Position numbers and translations under genes: made by a program. A DNA stretch of 57,851 nucleotides, taken from Phaeoceros laevis. Lineage: Eukaryota > Anthocerotophyta > Anthocerotopsida > Notothyladales. Within the stretch, counting starts at the first letter, position 1. Each line of letters opens with the position of its first letter. Of this stretch, positions 1 to 13,300 are shown piece after piece. The stretch is from NCBI GenBank assembly GCA_049999765.1, contig JBNGIQ010003334.1, positions 1 to 57,851 of the forward strand. The letters run 5' to 3'. Under the pieces are notes generated by a model. The model had not been told where the DNA came from. It was given only the letters and a program-made list of their open reading frames with translations, and ran no database searches.

Positions 1-1347
1 CCATCAATTCTGGAGCAGTTTCCTAGCAGTCATTGAGAATCTTAACACGCACTCTCTGTCCAAAACTTGCGTACCTGCATAGTTGCCAAGCATGGCTGCT
101 TTAGCATCAAAGAATCAGAAGACAATACCCTGGCTTGCAAGCTTCAGCTGCCAGTTCCTGGAGCTCGGGGGTGCAAATTGTTACTGGACCTAGATCCCCA
201 TAAATCAATGTTTTGGGATCACCATCAAAGAAACCCAATCGCATCCGAGTAGGGAACAGAGCTCGATCAATTGTTGAGATATTCCTTAACTTTTTCCTTG
301 TGCCACTGAAGAGTTTCCATGAAGTGGTATGTATGTCCCGCAGTTAGATCAAGGATCAAGGCCAGCTATCAATGAAGCTACAACTGCATCTTCTGGTGTT
401 GAAGACCAGCTGCAAGTTTCATGGACCAAAGCGACTGCATTGATCACAGTCTGATACAATGTACCTGCATCTGCCATTGAACAATGTCAGATGTCAGACT
501 ATGAACTTGCATACTAGACTTGTTCTATACTGCATCTTCCAGGCTGAACTTTTACTCTTCCTAGTGAAACCTAAAAGCAACACAGCAGTTGTTCAATACC
601 TAGGGAGGTGCGCACCCATTTCAGACCCCATTCAGAAATTGCTGTAGATGTTAGAAGATGCAAACTCTTCAGTAAGGTTTTCCACATAGACACCGTTTGC
701 AGATTAATGGTCTGGGTCACATTGCCAGATTATGTACTGACGTATTGACTACAAGAGGGACATGTCCTTGAGCGAAGCCTAGCCTAGTCCAGCCCTTGTG
801 TTCCAGACCTTTCGTATCGCCTGCAGATGTGAGGTAGTAAACCACTTGAAAACAAATATGTCTCTCCTAGTACACGTCCAGAGTCTGGACATGTAATGAG
901 TTGCAGTTCTCCGGAACGTTAACAGATGAGGTCAGGAGCAGTAAATCTGGCTGGAAGGTTGGCCATGGATGCGGCAAGACGTGATTCAGAGCTGATGCTG
1001 CGTAAACACAAGATTGATTCAAATTCATCCTCTGGTTGAAGGCTGGGGTGCTGCTTGGAATCTTGTCACTCGTGATGACCTTGGCAGGCCGACTGCCAGA
1101 GCCCTGGACACAGTGTTTGTTTGAGGTTTCCTTCGATGGCGGCTGAATCATGGGGTCAAGGGGCCCACGAAATGGCGACTTGAAAGCTGTTCTGCGCCTA
1201 CGTAAGGCAGGCCTAGTTTGTGGTCGCTAGAATTTCGTCTCCTTCGTTATGCAAGGCATATGGACATATGCTGTCGGCTGCGGAAACCGCCCAACTCCAA
1301 AGGCCTTCGAGGTAATGGGGGACGGGAAGGCTTGAAGTTTGAAGTGA
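1..1347. other. No supported gene; probable 3' flank of the RNF213-like gene
   Basis: Only short open frames occur here on either strand, and none resembles a known family. The segment lies downstream of the last recognised exon of the minus-strand RNF213-like gene, so it may hold its 3' UTR. A good donor (AAAGAG|GTAATG) near position 1475 inside the last exon means a further 3' exon in this segment, with a different C-terminus, cannot be excluded. A minus frame at 867-1151 would be the candidate, but I see no conserved motif in it. Confidence 0.5.
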
Positions 1348-4300
1348 TTAGCAATGTCCATGAACTGAGCTCAGTCTATTGGCACATCTGCAGCCAAACA
1401 TCGGAGGCCTGTCAGTGTTCAGTTCTTTCTTTGTAAAGGTTGAATCGGAAGGCAGGGATCTGGATACGAGCATTACCTCTTTGAGTGCCAAGTAGATGGC
1501 CCTTGCATGTTTGAGCTTCAACGTGGATGGGAAGACATCATTTAACGTCTGGGCATCCACATCATCGGCTGGCCACCTGACCAACCTTGGGTCGGTGAGG
1601 TACATCTCAAGACCCTCCTCTGGGTTGAAGGTGTCGCTGGTAAGGTAACGGTACATGAACCTCTTCAGAACATCTCGGAAAGCTTCAGCACCAAGCACGC
1701 TGGAATCGGCCTGGACTGAGCAATTCTTCACTGCCACACAATCAAGAAGTGCTCCAAGTGTTCCTTGCTCGAGGGGTGCCCCGTAGCTGGAACTGACCAA
1801 GTCTTCCACAGTCAAGCTGGCAACGTCTTCCAGCCCTTCGTACAGGCTCACAACGTGTGTCACCTGAACACTGTCAAACACAGCCTTGCGGAAGATTAGA
1901 TGTGAGTCTTTTTCCAACCAGCATTCGCAATATTCTCTGAGCGTCTCCCTCCGATCAGCACCCGTCTTGCGCAGGAAGCCGAGACAGAGATCAAGGGATG
2001 CCAGGAGTTGCCCAGCTCTTGAGCCCTCGACAGCAAGTTCGCTTCTGATGTTGCTTACTGTCTCTGGAAACAGCGCTTCCTGCGGTACAAGGTTTGCCAC
2101 GTCCGAGATAAGAGTTGCATGACGTTGGAAGGACTCTTGTTGATAAGGAAATTCTCGGTAGTCCTGTGCATCAACAGATAACGCAAAATGTGAGCGAAGT
2201 GAACATCTGATGAGTTGAGATAAAGAATGTCTCCATTCGGCTGGTGGCTGGCAATAGGTAGTGAAACCTGCTCACCCCTGCGAGAAGTGCTTTTCCTTGT
2301 ATCAACTTCTGAAACACCTGCAGCTCAATTTGGACATCATCGTAGTGCACATTAGTTCCTTTTCCGTAGCTCAGCTCACACATTCCAGCCTGCCGGACAA
2401 GTTTTTCTGCCCATGACAGTTCGAATTTGACAAGATGTTCAGCCTGTCGCAAGTGTGATGAGTTTGGATTAGAACACTAGCTTGCAAGCCTTCAACCAGT
2501 AATCATCAAACGGTGAGGGGTGAGGCCTAACCTTGCAGAGTTGTATTGGCACGGACGGGAAGCTTCTGGTCTCACTAACATCAAACCGTTTATCTGCAGA
2601 TCCGTACTCAAGAAGGCCATTTGTCACATACTGGAGGAACGCATTTTGGTTAGTCCGCAATAGCTCAAAGATAGCCGTGAGGTAGATGCCCTGGTCCTTT
2701 CTCTCAAGAAGACACAATGCCACCGGTTGATCCATATGCATTTGAGGAATTGGTTCCTTGAAGACCCGACATTCATATCCCCTAACGTTATGCCTCACGG
2801 AATTCCAACACCTTTCGAAGGCGGGGTACAGTTTCTGTAGCTCTCTGCAGGCAAAGTGCATCAAATTACGTCAGTATGTACTTTTAGGGACGGAAGATAA
2901 GTATTGAGGGCTGTTTTCGGCGGCGTACACTGTAGTTCGCAGCATTTCCCCTATGGTTGTCACGGCAGCTGCACGTCGGGTAAGGGTGTTCCCCAGCACA
3001 TCGTTGATAGCGGAACTGAATTCAGCAATGGGCAAAAGAAACACGAGATCATCTAGTTGGCTTGTGTGAGCAAGCATCGCAGTAGTACAAGGATACTCAG
3101 CCGCTCTCCTTGTATCCTGCAAGAAAATAGACTCATAGTGGACGAAGCAGGGCGTTCTTGTCATTCTGAAATGACTTTGCAGCGAGTCAGGAAGGCATGG
3201 AATCCTTTCTTGCAGCATCCTGTTGAGCATATCACATCCCTGCCGCTCCAGGTACGCATTAACTGCTTCCTGGACCGGCAGGTGCTCAATCAATCTGTCA
3301 AAAGCCATTTCCCATTGATCTCTTGTATCTGCAGTTTGAAAGGGCCCACGGACGGATACTGTGGACAGGCTATCAACAACACAATGCATGTACTGATAGG
3401 TCATTTCCCGTCGACAAGCAAGAAACTGGTCAAGCAGGGGCAAGTCCTGCTCTATGAGGCCTGTTAGCTCACTGGAGATCCTCGTCTTTTCATTTGGTAA
3501 GTCCAAAAAATTGGCAAGTTGTCCTGTAGCCTTCCCGGAAGCAACACCAATAAGAAAACAATAGTTGACCAGCACACGCAACAACCGATAGCTTCGAGGC
3601 TGAATGCGGACGCAGTATGCAGCATTGGAGACAACCGAGCTGACAAGAACCTTACCTGCAACATCATTTGTTAGCAGCTAATGGCTGGTCTCAAGGAACG
3701 TAAGCGAGCAAGATCAACATGAACCCTGAACAAAACACTTACCAGTTGTGGAAGTCCTCAACTCTGTGTTGCCGGGTACAAGCCCGTGACTCATGCCTCC
3801 AATAGTCCCTTTGCATTGTGGGCAGATACTCACTTGATTAGGCCGTGTGCAGTCTCCTATGATATATCTGTAGCCGCAACCGCAAATGTATTCCTTGAAT
3901 TTTCCAATGCCAGACACTGCACTTAGAGCACCCTCTGGTGCTGTCAGTACATGCCCCTGGACAAAATAGGAGGGGTTCAGAACACAATAATTTCTCAGAG
4001 GTGAGTCAGCTGACAGAGCTGCTACTTTAGCCAATACGTCTGCAGCAAGGCATCGGAATCTCAGAACACCAGTAGGTACACTTGTGTCAACATGCAAAAA
4101 ACCACTTGGATCGTTTCCTATCAAGTGCCCCACACTTTGCTTGGTAATAGGAGTGCACTTGCTTGACTGGTCGACAATGTCTCTCAACAGTTTCAAGGAG
4201 GTCTGTTCGGCAGCAGACAAATCTCGTCCAGATTTTGGCAGAAACAGATTAGATGCAACGGCAGCTACTACGGCTGCCTCTTCCTCCTGACCTCCTACGT

Positions 4301-7300
4301 TTTTGAGTAGATGGTCCATCCGCCCACTGTCCGCTGCCAACAAATCTGTAAGTGCCATTTCTGCAGTAACGTATGCGTTGGAAGAGGTCAAAAATGGGTC
4401 GTATCCCAATCGGTTTGTAGCCTTCCTGAGAATTATGTGATCCAACAAACATGAGAGATCCTTGAATAGAACTCTCTGTTTGGACGTAGTCCCTAAATTC
4501 AATATCTCACTTGCTGATTGTCCAAGTTCCCAGTGCAAGACCTTCATTAAGAACACCTGCATTGCAGATCTGAGTGCTGGGGATATGGTTTTAAGGACCC
4601 TGATAGATGCAGGTAGGATAATCATCTTATCCGATCCTTCACTTCCCTTCACATTTTGCCTCCCACATGTCTCAACTAGTAGGGCAGCAACCGAATAGAG
4701 GAAGCATTTGATTAAAGCTATAGCTCCTAATCTCCTCGGCAGATTATGGGCGGCATCCTCGCAGCCGCTGGTCAAAGCTATACAAAGGAACTTATCAAAA
4801 GCTAAGGAGTCCCATGTATCTGTATCCTCTCCGCATAACAATCCTAGAGTTATGGTTTGCCGAAGATCATCATACAATCGGTCAGATAAAAGGATGTTGC
4901 CAGCATGGTTTATATCTTCCTGCCAATTATACCCTGCCACTGTATTGCATTCCAATAAAAAGATCACAATATTTGGACATCTACGTCCTGCAGGTGGTTC
5001 AGCTGCAGCTGACCTGATCTTCAGTACACGGAATAGCACATGACCCATCATGGAAGTTGGTCTCGGCCAGTTGAAAAGAGCGCTGATAACAGCATTGACA
5101 TGCTTATCACCGAGGCTTGCAACTTCAAGATACCGGTTGACCATCAAACACAAAAAGTCTAACCATCCATTCAGCTCAGCCTCTCCAAGCCGGCTCAAAT
5201 CTGGAAGTAGTGCTAGTACCTTTTCCAATATGGTAGGAAGGTCTACATCCGACAACTTTATTTGAAGCCAGGCAGCAAGCACGCAAAGTGGCTTGCTATC
5301 CATCTTCAGAGGTAGAATTACAATACACGTGAGATCATGCAAAACTTGCAACAGGAATACTAATCGTGGACTTTTTACTGGTGGTGCAAGTTTCAGAAGA
5401 GTCCGGACCTTTTGCAGCCAGCACTCAGTGCCCCCAACCGCTCTCAAAAAGACTTCTGTTGGCAGAAGATTTGAATAACACCGTAAGGCAAGATCCTCAG
5501 TAAATCTTCTATTTGGAAGTCGCCCTTCCTGCATTGCAATGACTTCTTGTTTGAGTTCTATTGATGACAGGCACACTGAAGCCATGGTTGCTTGAGCTTC
5601 AAGTTCACCCCCTCGTACCCACGTCAGGACATGAAGGTCAGAGGGATGGCTAATCGTTGATCCCATTTCCTCCCTCAAAACCCATTCAAATGCTGGTGAA
5701 CTCATACAACTGGCTGTACCTATATTCCTGGAATAAATTGTTGCAAAATCAGCAATGTAGTCGTCAAGGTTTAGCTGAACGCATGTCTTGATATCACCAA
5801 TTGAAGGGCCAACTGCTGCGTCAATCTGTCCATGCAATTTCTTCGATTGGCCAAGAGGATCCTCCAAACGATGATTGAGAAATGTCTCTAAGAAAACCTC
5901 CTTGAAGGTTCTGTCGATATGGGCTGCATAAACCGAACTAAATGGAAGTCTTAAGTCCATCGGTGCTGACATTTCATAACCCTCGGGGTAGCAAGGAGCA
6001 GGTGCCATACCGCAATCTATAATCTCCGGTTTCAGTAGAGCTTCTCTCCAGATCCGTTGCTTGTTTGTGTCATACGTAAAGTAGGACTTTACAGAGGACG
6101 TTTTTTCCAAAAGATATATCAATCTGGCGACAGCTTCACGAAACTGCTCTTCCACATACTGCAGAAAAGCGGCATGGGCACTTGCTGACGTCGAGAGAAG
6201 CTTCCTGTTGTTCAAAACAGACATCTGCCACAAACTCCGGTTTCTTGACGATACCCATGTCAGTGCTCGCTGCATTATACTTGCAACTAAGGCATCGTCC
6301 TTGCAGATGCTACGAACCATTTCTTGCGAGTATGCTGCAGATTTAGAGATGTTTGAGTTGGTAAACTTGATGCACAGGAAGCTCCATGCTAGAACCCTGG
6401 GCATTACCAACTCAATTCCCATTGCTTCGTGCTGAAGGATCTCAGTGATGGTACTATCCAGAAAATCCCTGCGAAAAGGAACAAGAGTCCAGAGAAGAAG
6501 TTCAATACAAACGACATTGATATAACAGGAAGTGCCGTGCTTTGTACCTTATGCCAAGTGCCTCTCGTTGGAGTTGATGCAAAGTCAGCTGCTCCCATCC
6601 GCATAAGAAGCTGAAGTTTGACTGTTTCGATTCACCAAGATGTACGTGGATAATGAAGACCATGTGTTTCCTGGTGGTGATGTTTCCAGCAAGACAGGCT
6701 GCTCTTGCTTTGTCTAAGTGAAACTTTGCAAGTGATATGTGGTTTTTGTCCATAATGTCATCAGCTTGTACAATCAACAGGTTCGCACAACTGTCCTTCC
6801 AAAACTGTTGAATGTGGGCTTGCAACTGCCTTTCTGAGGTGAAGTCTCCCAACCGCATCGATTGAACCTGTGGATAGTACAGGGGTATTAGGATACGGCA
6901 CCTATCAAATACTTCCTAGGCAGCCTTCGATCCTTTGCTTCACTACTCAGGCATAAGCCTTTACCTTCAATGAAGAACCTGCTATGCTCTCCGAGTCCAA
7001 ATGTACGTTCCAGTGCATGGGAGTAGAAGTTGTAACGATCATCTTTACACCAATATCGTCTGCCCAATTCTCGCTGTTCCCAATCTGCAAGCATGTCAAA
7101 GTTGATGTAGAATGAGAGCTGTTTCTCCCGATAGCATATATATAGTTCTATGCAACGAAGATAGACAACGAATACAGACATACATGAGCTTGGAGACAGT
7201 CCAGTAGGCACTGCAATTCAGGCCAGGACAGGAACAATCCTGTCCAATATTGGACCTCTCTTGCATCAGGGCTTTTTGATAAATGGGCCCGAGCAATTGC

Positions 7301-10300
7301 ATCCACATAAGCCGTTCGTAACAGGTCAGCTTTACACCTGTGCATACAACCCTATAATTCAGTGCCGGCTTGAACAGTTTTAGAGTGGTGTAAAGAAGAA
7401 ACGGATTAACATAGCCAGCAAATTTTACCTGTCTATAACAGTTGACCAGCCGTCCGGACAGCCCACCTCTTGAGTTTGACTTGAGTGTAGCATCACAAGA
7501 GATGGCACACTGTCCTGGTAATAACCAGCAAACAGTTGTCGCTCCAAGAATTGTGACTCATCCTGGTACTTGTTGGAACACGACCTAGCAGCAAGTTCAT
7601 GGGCCCACGATCTCACTGACTGAACTGCTCTCTTCTGGAACTCGTCTAAAATGCTTTCATAGGTGAAGACTTGTTTTTCAAAGCGGTTCAAGAACGGGGG
7701 ATCCATGGAAGGAATCTGGTCGATGTCAACAACTACAATACAACGGAAACTGTCATGTACGTAGCACATTGGATTACTATAAGAGCCCAGAGCAATGCGG
7801 CAGTGTCTTCGTCCTCCAACAATCATATAATGTTGATTAAGCATGTCATACAAAGACGACCAAATTTGGTCCGCGTTCTCAAGCAGAATACACCTGAATC
7901 AGCATCCGCACAGTGAGATAAGGAAGCACTTTTGCTGAGGTACCACATCTAAAACCAGAGATGTATCTGTATGTGAAAGGCAGACTGCCGCTACAAATGC
8001 TGGCCTGCTGGCCTCAGATCAAGTTCCAAGCACTACGAAAATCGGGAAAGCCACATACCTGCCCATCTCCATGTGGAGAATGATATCACTCAACATCAAG
8101 TAGCAGTACTCTTCATTCTTGTCATCCTCGTAAGTACTACCCCGAATGACTGCAAAGTCCTCTTCTTTCCTCAGCATGTGCATTAGTATGCCAGAAGCAG
8201 AGTCTCCCTGCAGCACCAAAACAGTAAACCTCAATCATTCTAAACCATAATTCGTCACATCACAGCATAGACATGCGTATGTTCACACAAGCTCGTCATT
8301 CCTTTAAGTTATGTCAAACAACATACTCTTGTGATGAGCAACAGATGACGCGCTTCAGTGTCTTGTAAGTTCTGCTTGATCAAATCCGTCACAGGAGGTA
8401 GCTTGTGTGTGAGTCCAGTCCAGCCCATAACTTGTTCCACAATTGAGAATAAGTTTCTTGTGTCTGCAATAGATCCTCCGAAATTTCTCCATAAAGATTC
8501 TGATAGCTGTTCTTTATAAGTAGTTGTTCTTTTGCACTTCCTAAGAGACTTGATCAGTGAGTAGAAGTCTCTGAGACCATGAAAGTTAGGTCTGGTTTGA
8601 CAAGAATGATACTTGTGATACGCGGCCACAAGACTGCGAATCATGACACTTAAGAAGTGAGTGTTGCCTCCCGTGTAGCTTGTCAAGATTGCAAGACTTG
8701 TTTGATAAAGGTCTTCTTCTCCAGGATCTGGCTGAGAAAGATGTATCCCTCTGTTCATCTTCGCTGCATCAAGTGACCAATTGCTAATGCCAACTACCGC
8801 AACTTCTTGTACATCAGGTTCCAGCAGTGGATGAAGTACCTGTCCAAGCCAGTCAGCATAGTACAAAAATCAATAACCAGAACCAGAATCTCTATGGGCA
8901 TGTTCTTTCGACAGGCTCTCTATAATGTCTGGTTCACATTCTTCACTCGCAGGTGCATCTCAAACTTGCTTCACTAGATACTGTGAGTACAAGACCTGTT
9001 TGACAGTCTAATGTTCTAAGGAATCTGCAAACTGTAGCAGAAAATGGTCAACGGTGGGCGGATAATCACCTTGAGGGGATTATGCTGGGATGTCTCAGCA
9101 AGACCCACTTCATCCAACACTACCACCACCAATATATCCCTTTCACGGTTGCTCAGTACATACCGATGTGCTTTTTCAAAAACCTGATTCCAACAACCAA
9201 TGAGCCTCAACCATACTCCAGAAAATGGATTTTTTGTCACAATACCCACAGTATTCTGCCAGTTCCTAAGTTAGCATGCAAACAACGTAAATTCCGAAAG
9301 TGGTGGGTTTGAAATCTACGGAACAACAACAGCCATGGATCCAGCTGCTTGCTCCAAATTTTGCAGTCCATAGATGCTGCAGTCATGAGATCGGAATTAT
9401 GATTTACCTTCAATATCCCTTCAGAAGTGGAGCTTTGGGACCCTTGATAGGATAGAAGCAACATCCTTGGTAGTTTCTTAAGATAATCATCCTTCGAATC
9501 CGTACCCCTTAAACTACTGCAACACATTATGTTAGTCGTCTAAATAACCTGCCTACAGTACTATGTCTAGGTGCTGCAAATGCACAATTGAAGTAAAATA
9601 AGTAAGGCAGGATAGCTAATCCCTACCTGTAGATAATCTGCAGAGCCAGAGTTTTGCCGGAACCTGGTTTTCCCACCACAAAAACCGGTATATGGTTCAA
9701 CATAGAAACCAATACCACAAACACATTCTCTAGAAGTGCTTCATTTCTTGCTATGCCAGACGGGATTTCCATACGGGTTAGAATGTCCATTTGCTCTTCA
9801 TTCAGTATGTCCAGGTAGATGACCTCTGGTGCCCTCATTTCCCCTGAGGCTTCAATCACTTCTTCCAGTCCAAGGTTTAGAAAATAGCAGCACATTTTTC
9901 TGTAGAGCTCTCTATCCTTGTTTCCGTGGAAACGACTGTGATAGCACATGGAGGAAGCCAAGATTTTGGCCCTCACCTCAACACTACCATTTCGCGAGGA
10001 CCTGTGTAACATTGGGCGCCTTCTGATGTCAATTTGGAACCAATCATACAACAAAATCCATCGCTGTATGTCCCTTAAACTGACACTGGCAACTCCCAGC
10101 CGGGTCCTCATAAACATCTGGGAGTTACTAAGCAAATCTACAATATCTCCACTCCTTTGACCAACCATAGATGCTATGTACGCTCTCTCGTCACTGTCAC
10201 TCAATATGCCATAATCCCACACATAATCCAGCATTGCCTCGGGAAGAGGTTGAACTTTGTATGCTAGTTCATGGTTTTCCGCTTTATCCACGCCAGATGG

Positions 10301-13300
10301 TAATGCTAAGCCAACTTCCTGAACTCTAGGATCTTGTAGCCGATAAGGATTACAAGCAGCTAAGACCACGAGGCCAGAGTGCAGCGGTCTTCCATCAATA
10401 CTGTGGTGACAAAGTAATCCATTCAAAAGTCCCATATGATGACATGCATTGATTTCGTCAACAAACGCCCAAACCTGTAAACAGATGACAGGTCGCTAGT
10501 AAATCAGAGACTGCAGTCTGCAGATCACAACACTTTGCGAAATCTAAAAATATGGGGAAAATGTGAGTGCTTCAAACCTTCCCAGTCTCGGATGAAGCCT
10601 GACCCTCGGCACTGTAAATAAAGGACTTTATATCCTGCTCCGTAGATCCTGCATGCACAGTCAGAGTAGAAAACGTTGCCGAGCTGGAGCTTGCTAGAGC
10701 TCGTAGTAGGCTAGTTTTACCGCATCCTGTTTCTCCCATGATTATCACAGGAACCCGAGCATTGATCCTAAGCGAAATGAGGGCCATTTTCAGAAAGTTA
10801 TCTGGTGTCAGGGCATAATTTGGGACCCAGATTGGTTCCTCTTTGCATAATAGGGGCCAAAGAACTTGCCACAGCTGCTCTGAAGACATAGTGGAGTAAT
10901 CTTTAAGGTCCATGCCCATTGCTTGCACCTGGATAGACATTATCGTCTTGATTCCTTGGGGAATTAGGTTTCTATCTCGGTACAAGACTGTAATAGGTCC
11001 ATATAAATCGAAGAACACCATAACGTGGTTACTTTCAGACCAACGGAGCAAGGAGCTCATCCTGTCATGCATGCTGGTGGACATGTCTTGCCCTACTATC
11101 TGCTGCTGCTGCATCTGGAGCCATGGCTTTACTGACCTGAGGGATAGTTCAACTGCAGCTTGTAGCAGAGATGAAACCAGTGTAGAGCGAAAAGTACCGG
11201 CAACTTCTGCCCGCAGCATCCAGCGTAAGGTTTCCACACTGTAAAAATCAGTTGCACTTAAGCGTCTCAACTGCCCTGAAAAAACCTTAATAAATCCAGT
11301 CAAAACAGAGAAAGACATGTTCCCCGAATCTTTGATGAAGTAAGTGTTGAGCAGCTGCCTACAGCGGATTGTAGCCAATGCAGAGACATTGACGTGAACC
11401 CCAGAGATGTGGATATTCATATTGTCCAGCTCATTTGATTCCATCTTGTTCAAATAGGCACAGACGACCTGTTCATCACTTTCCAGGTCGTCAGAGACTT
11501 GTAGTGAATTAAGTTGCCAAACAAGGTGCTGTTGAGGTAACCATGAGCAAACAGACAAATTAGATGCAAGACGGTTCCCTAGTGTGTTAGCAAGCTCTAC
11601 AGACACGAGACTTGTTTCTAGTCTGTATACTCCCACATGACTTGACTTCAAAGCTCCACACACCAAAAGCTCAAAAAGAAGCAGATTAAGATTGTCGTAG
11701 CCTTCTTCTGTCGTTACATCCAAATGGAGCGTGTCTCTGGCAGTCAGTTCAAGGCCTTTCAGCAGCATAATTAAGGACTTCCTTGACAAACCCCCGCTTA
11801 CACATAGCGTGACAGTTGAACCCTGCCAAATACAAACAATCATTGCTGAAATTCTTCGAAGCAGTTACAATGGGATGCTTGCAAGCTGACCAAACTCCTA
11901 ACAAACACTAAGCTGAATGAAATAATATTAAAAACTTACAACAGCTTGTTGGAAAATGCTCCTGGTCTTTCCTAGGCCGCTGACTTCTGATGTCACCACC
12001 TTCATTTGATTACATTCCTCCGGGAGATACTGAAGAATATCGCCATCAGCATAACCGTTCATGTAATGAACAGGCACCCTGAGGTGATGAGAAATTCCTT
12101 GAAGAGTCGGACTGCTGGAAGAGCAAACTAGAACCAGTTGACGCTTCAGAGGCGCCCCACTAGTTCTAGATACCTGCTGCAAGAAACTCATGAGCTGCAA
12201 CTGGCACTCGAAGCTCAGCTTCTCAACAAAAGCAATGATGAAAGTGTACGAAACGCTGTTTGTTGGATGAACGGCCAAATACCGAAGCAACAAAAGGTGA
12301 AGTTCCTCCCAACTTGTTACGGCAGAGCAAAGGAGAAGGTTATTCATGTTCCCACGGAGACGGATACCTTGCCTGTGAAATATTTCCACCACCACATTCA
12401 ACTCACGGTGCTCATCCTGAACTGACACAAGGACCGTTTCAAGGCCACTGTTCACATTTGGCAGCAATAATTCTCCCCTGCCAATGACTTCAGGTTTGAC
12501 TGTTGCAAACGCGCTTTCTATAATGTCTGATAGGACTTTCAGCAAATGCTCAAGGCCTGCTTCAGTGGTCTCCCAAACAGGATCTCCAAGTGCTGCCTTG
12601 CTCCCATTTCCTGTTTCTACCGTCTCACTCGTCCAAGCAGAAAACCATGTCTGGCAAAACTTCCCAGGACTGTGACACTCAAGTGGCTTGATGGCGTTCA
12701 GTTTCGACAGAGTTTCTTGCACTTGCGCTGTATTCAGCCCAGGGTGAGCCCACTGGAGAAGTTCACAACATATAGCAATCTGTGTAGAACTGGCTTCAGG
12801 GGTGAAACAGCTATATATCAACCGCAACTCAGTACCTGTAAAAAAGTTGAGACAACTGAATAGCTCACGTGATCTTAGAAGGGCTGCATTCCAATTAGCT
12901 ATCTGTGCTTCCAGCTGTTCCACAATCTGCTTGAGGCAGAGAAGTCCACTTATACTCCAGTCAACTTGCTCAAAAAACAGATGGCCAGAGTGATGGAGTG
13001 TAGAAATTTGATCCACAATCTTCTGAGCAAGATTCACGTGGTCCACAAATTCCATCAGCGCGTGCACAGTGTCTGACAGTCTGTTGTCGTCCATCAACCT
13101 AAACTGCAGATCTGGCTTCATCCTTTTACTGCTCAAAATCATTATTGCTCGGCTTCGTAGATCTCTTAGATCTGAAAGTGTGAACTGATTTTGTGCAACA
13201 TGGTCCGAAGGACCGTTGCATGAAACTGAAAGTCGACAGAAACTTTGGTCAGCCTTCTCGGACTCGCTTTGAAGTACAAAGTTGTATACACCGGACTTCA

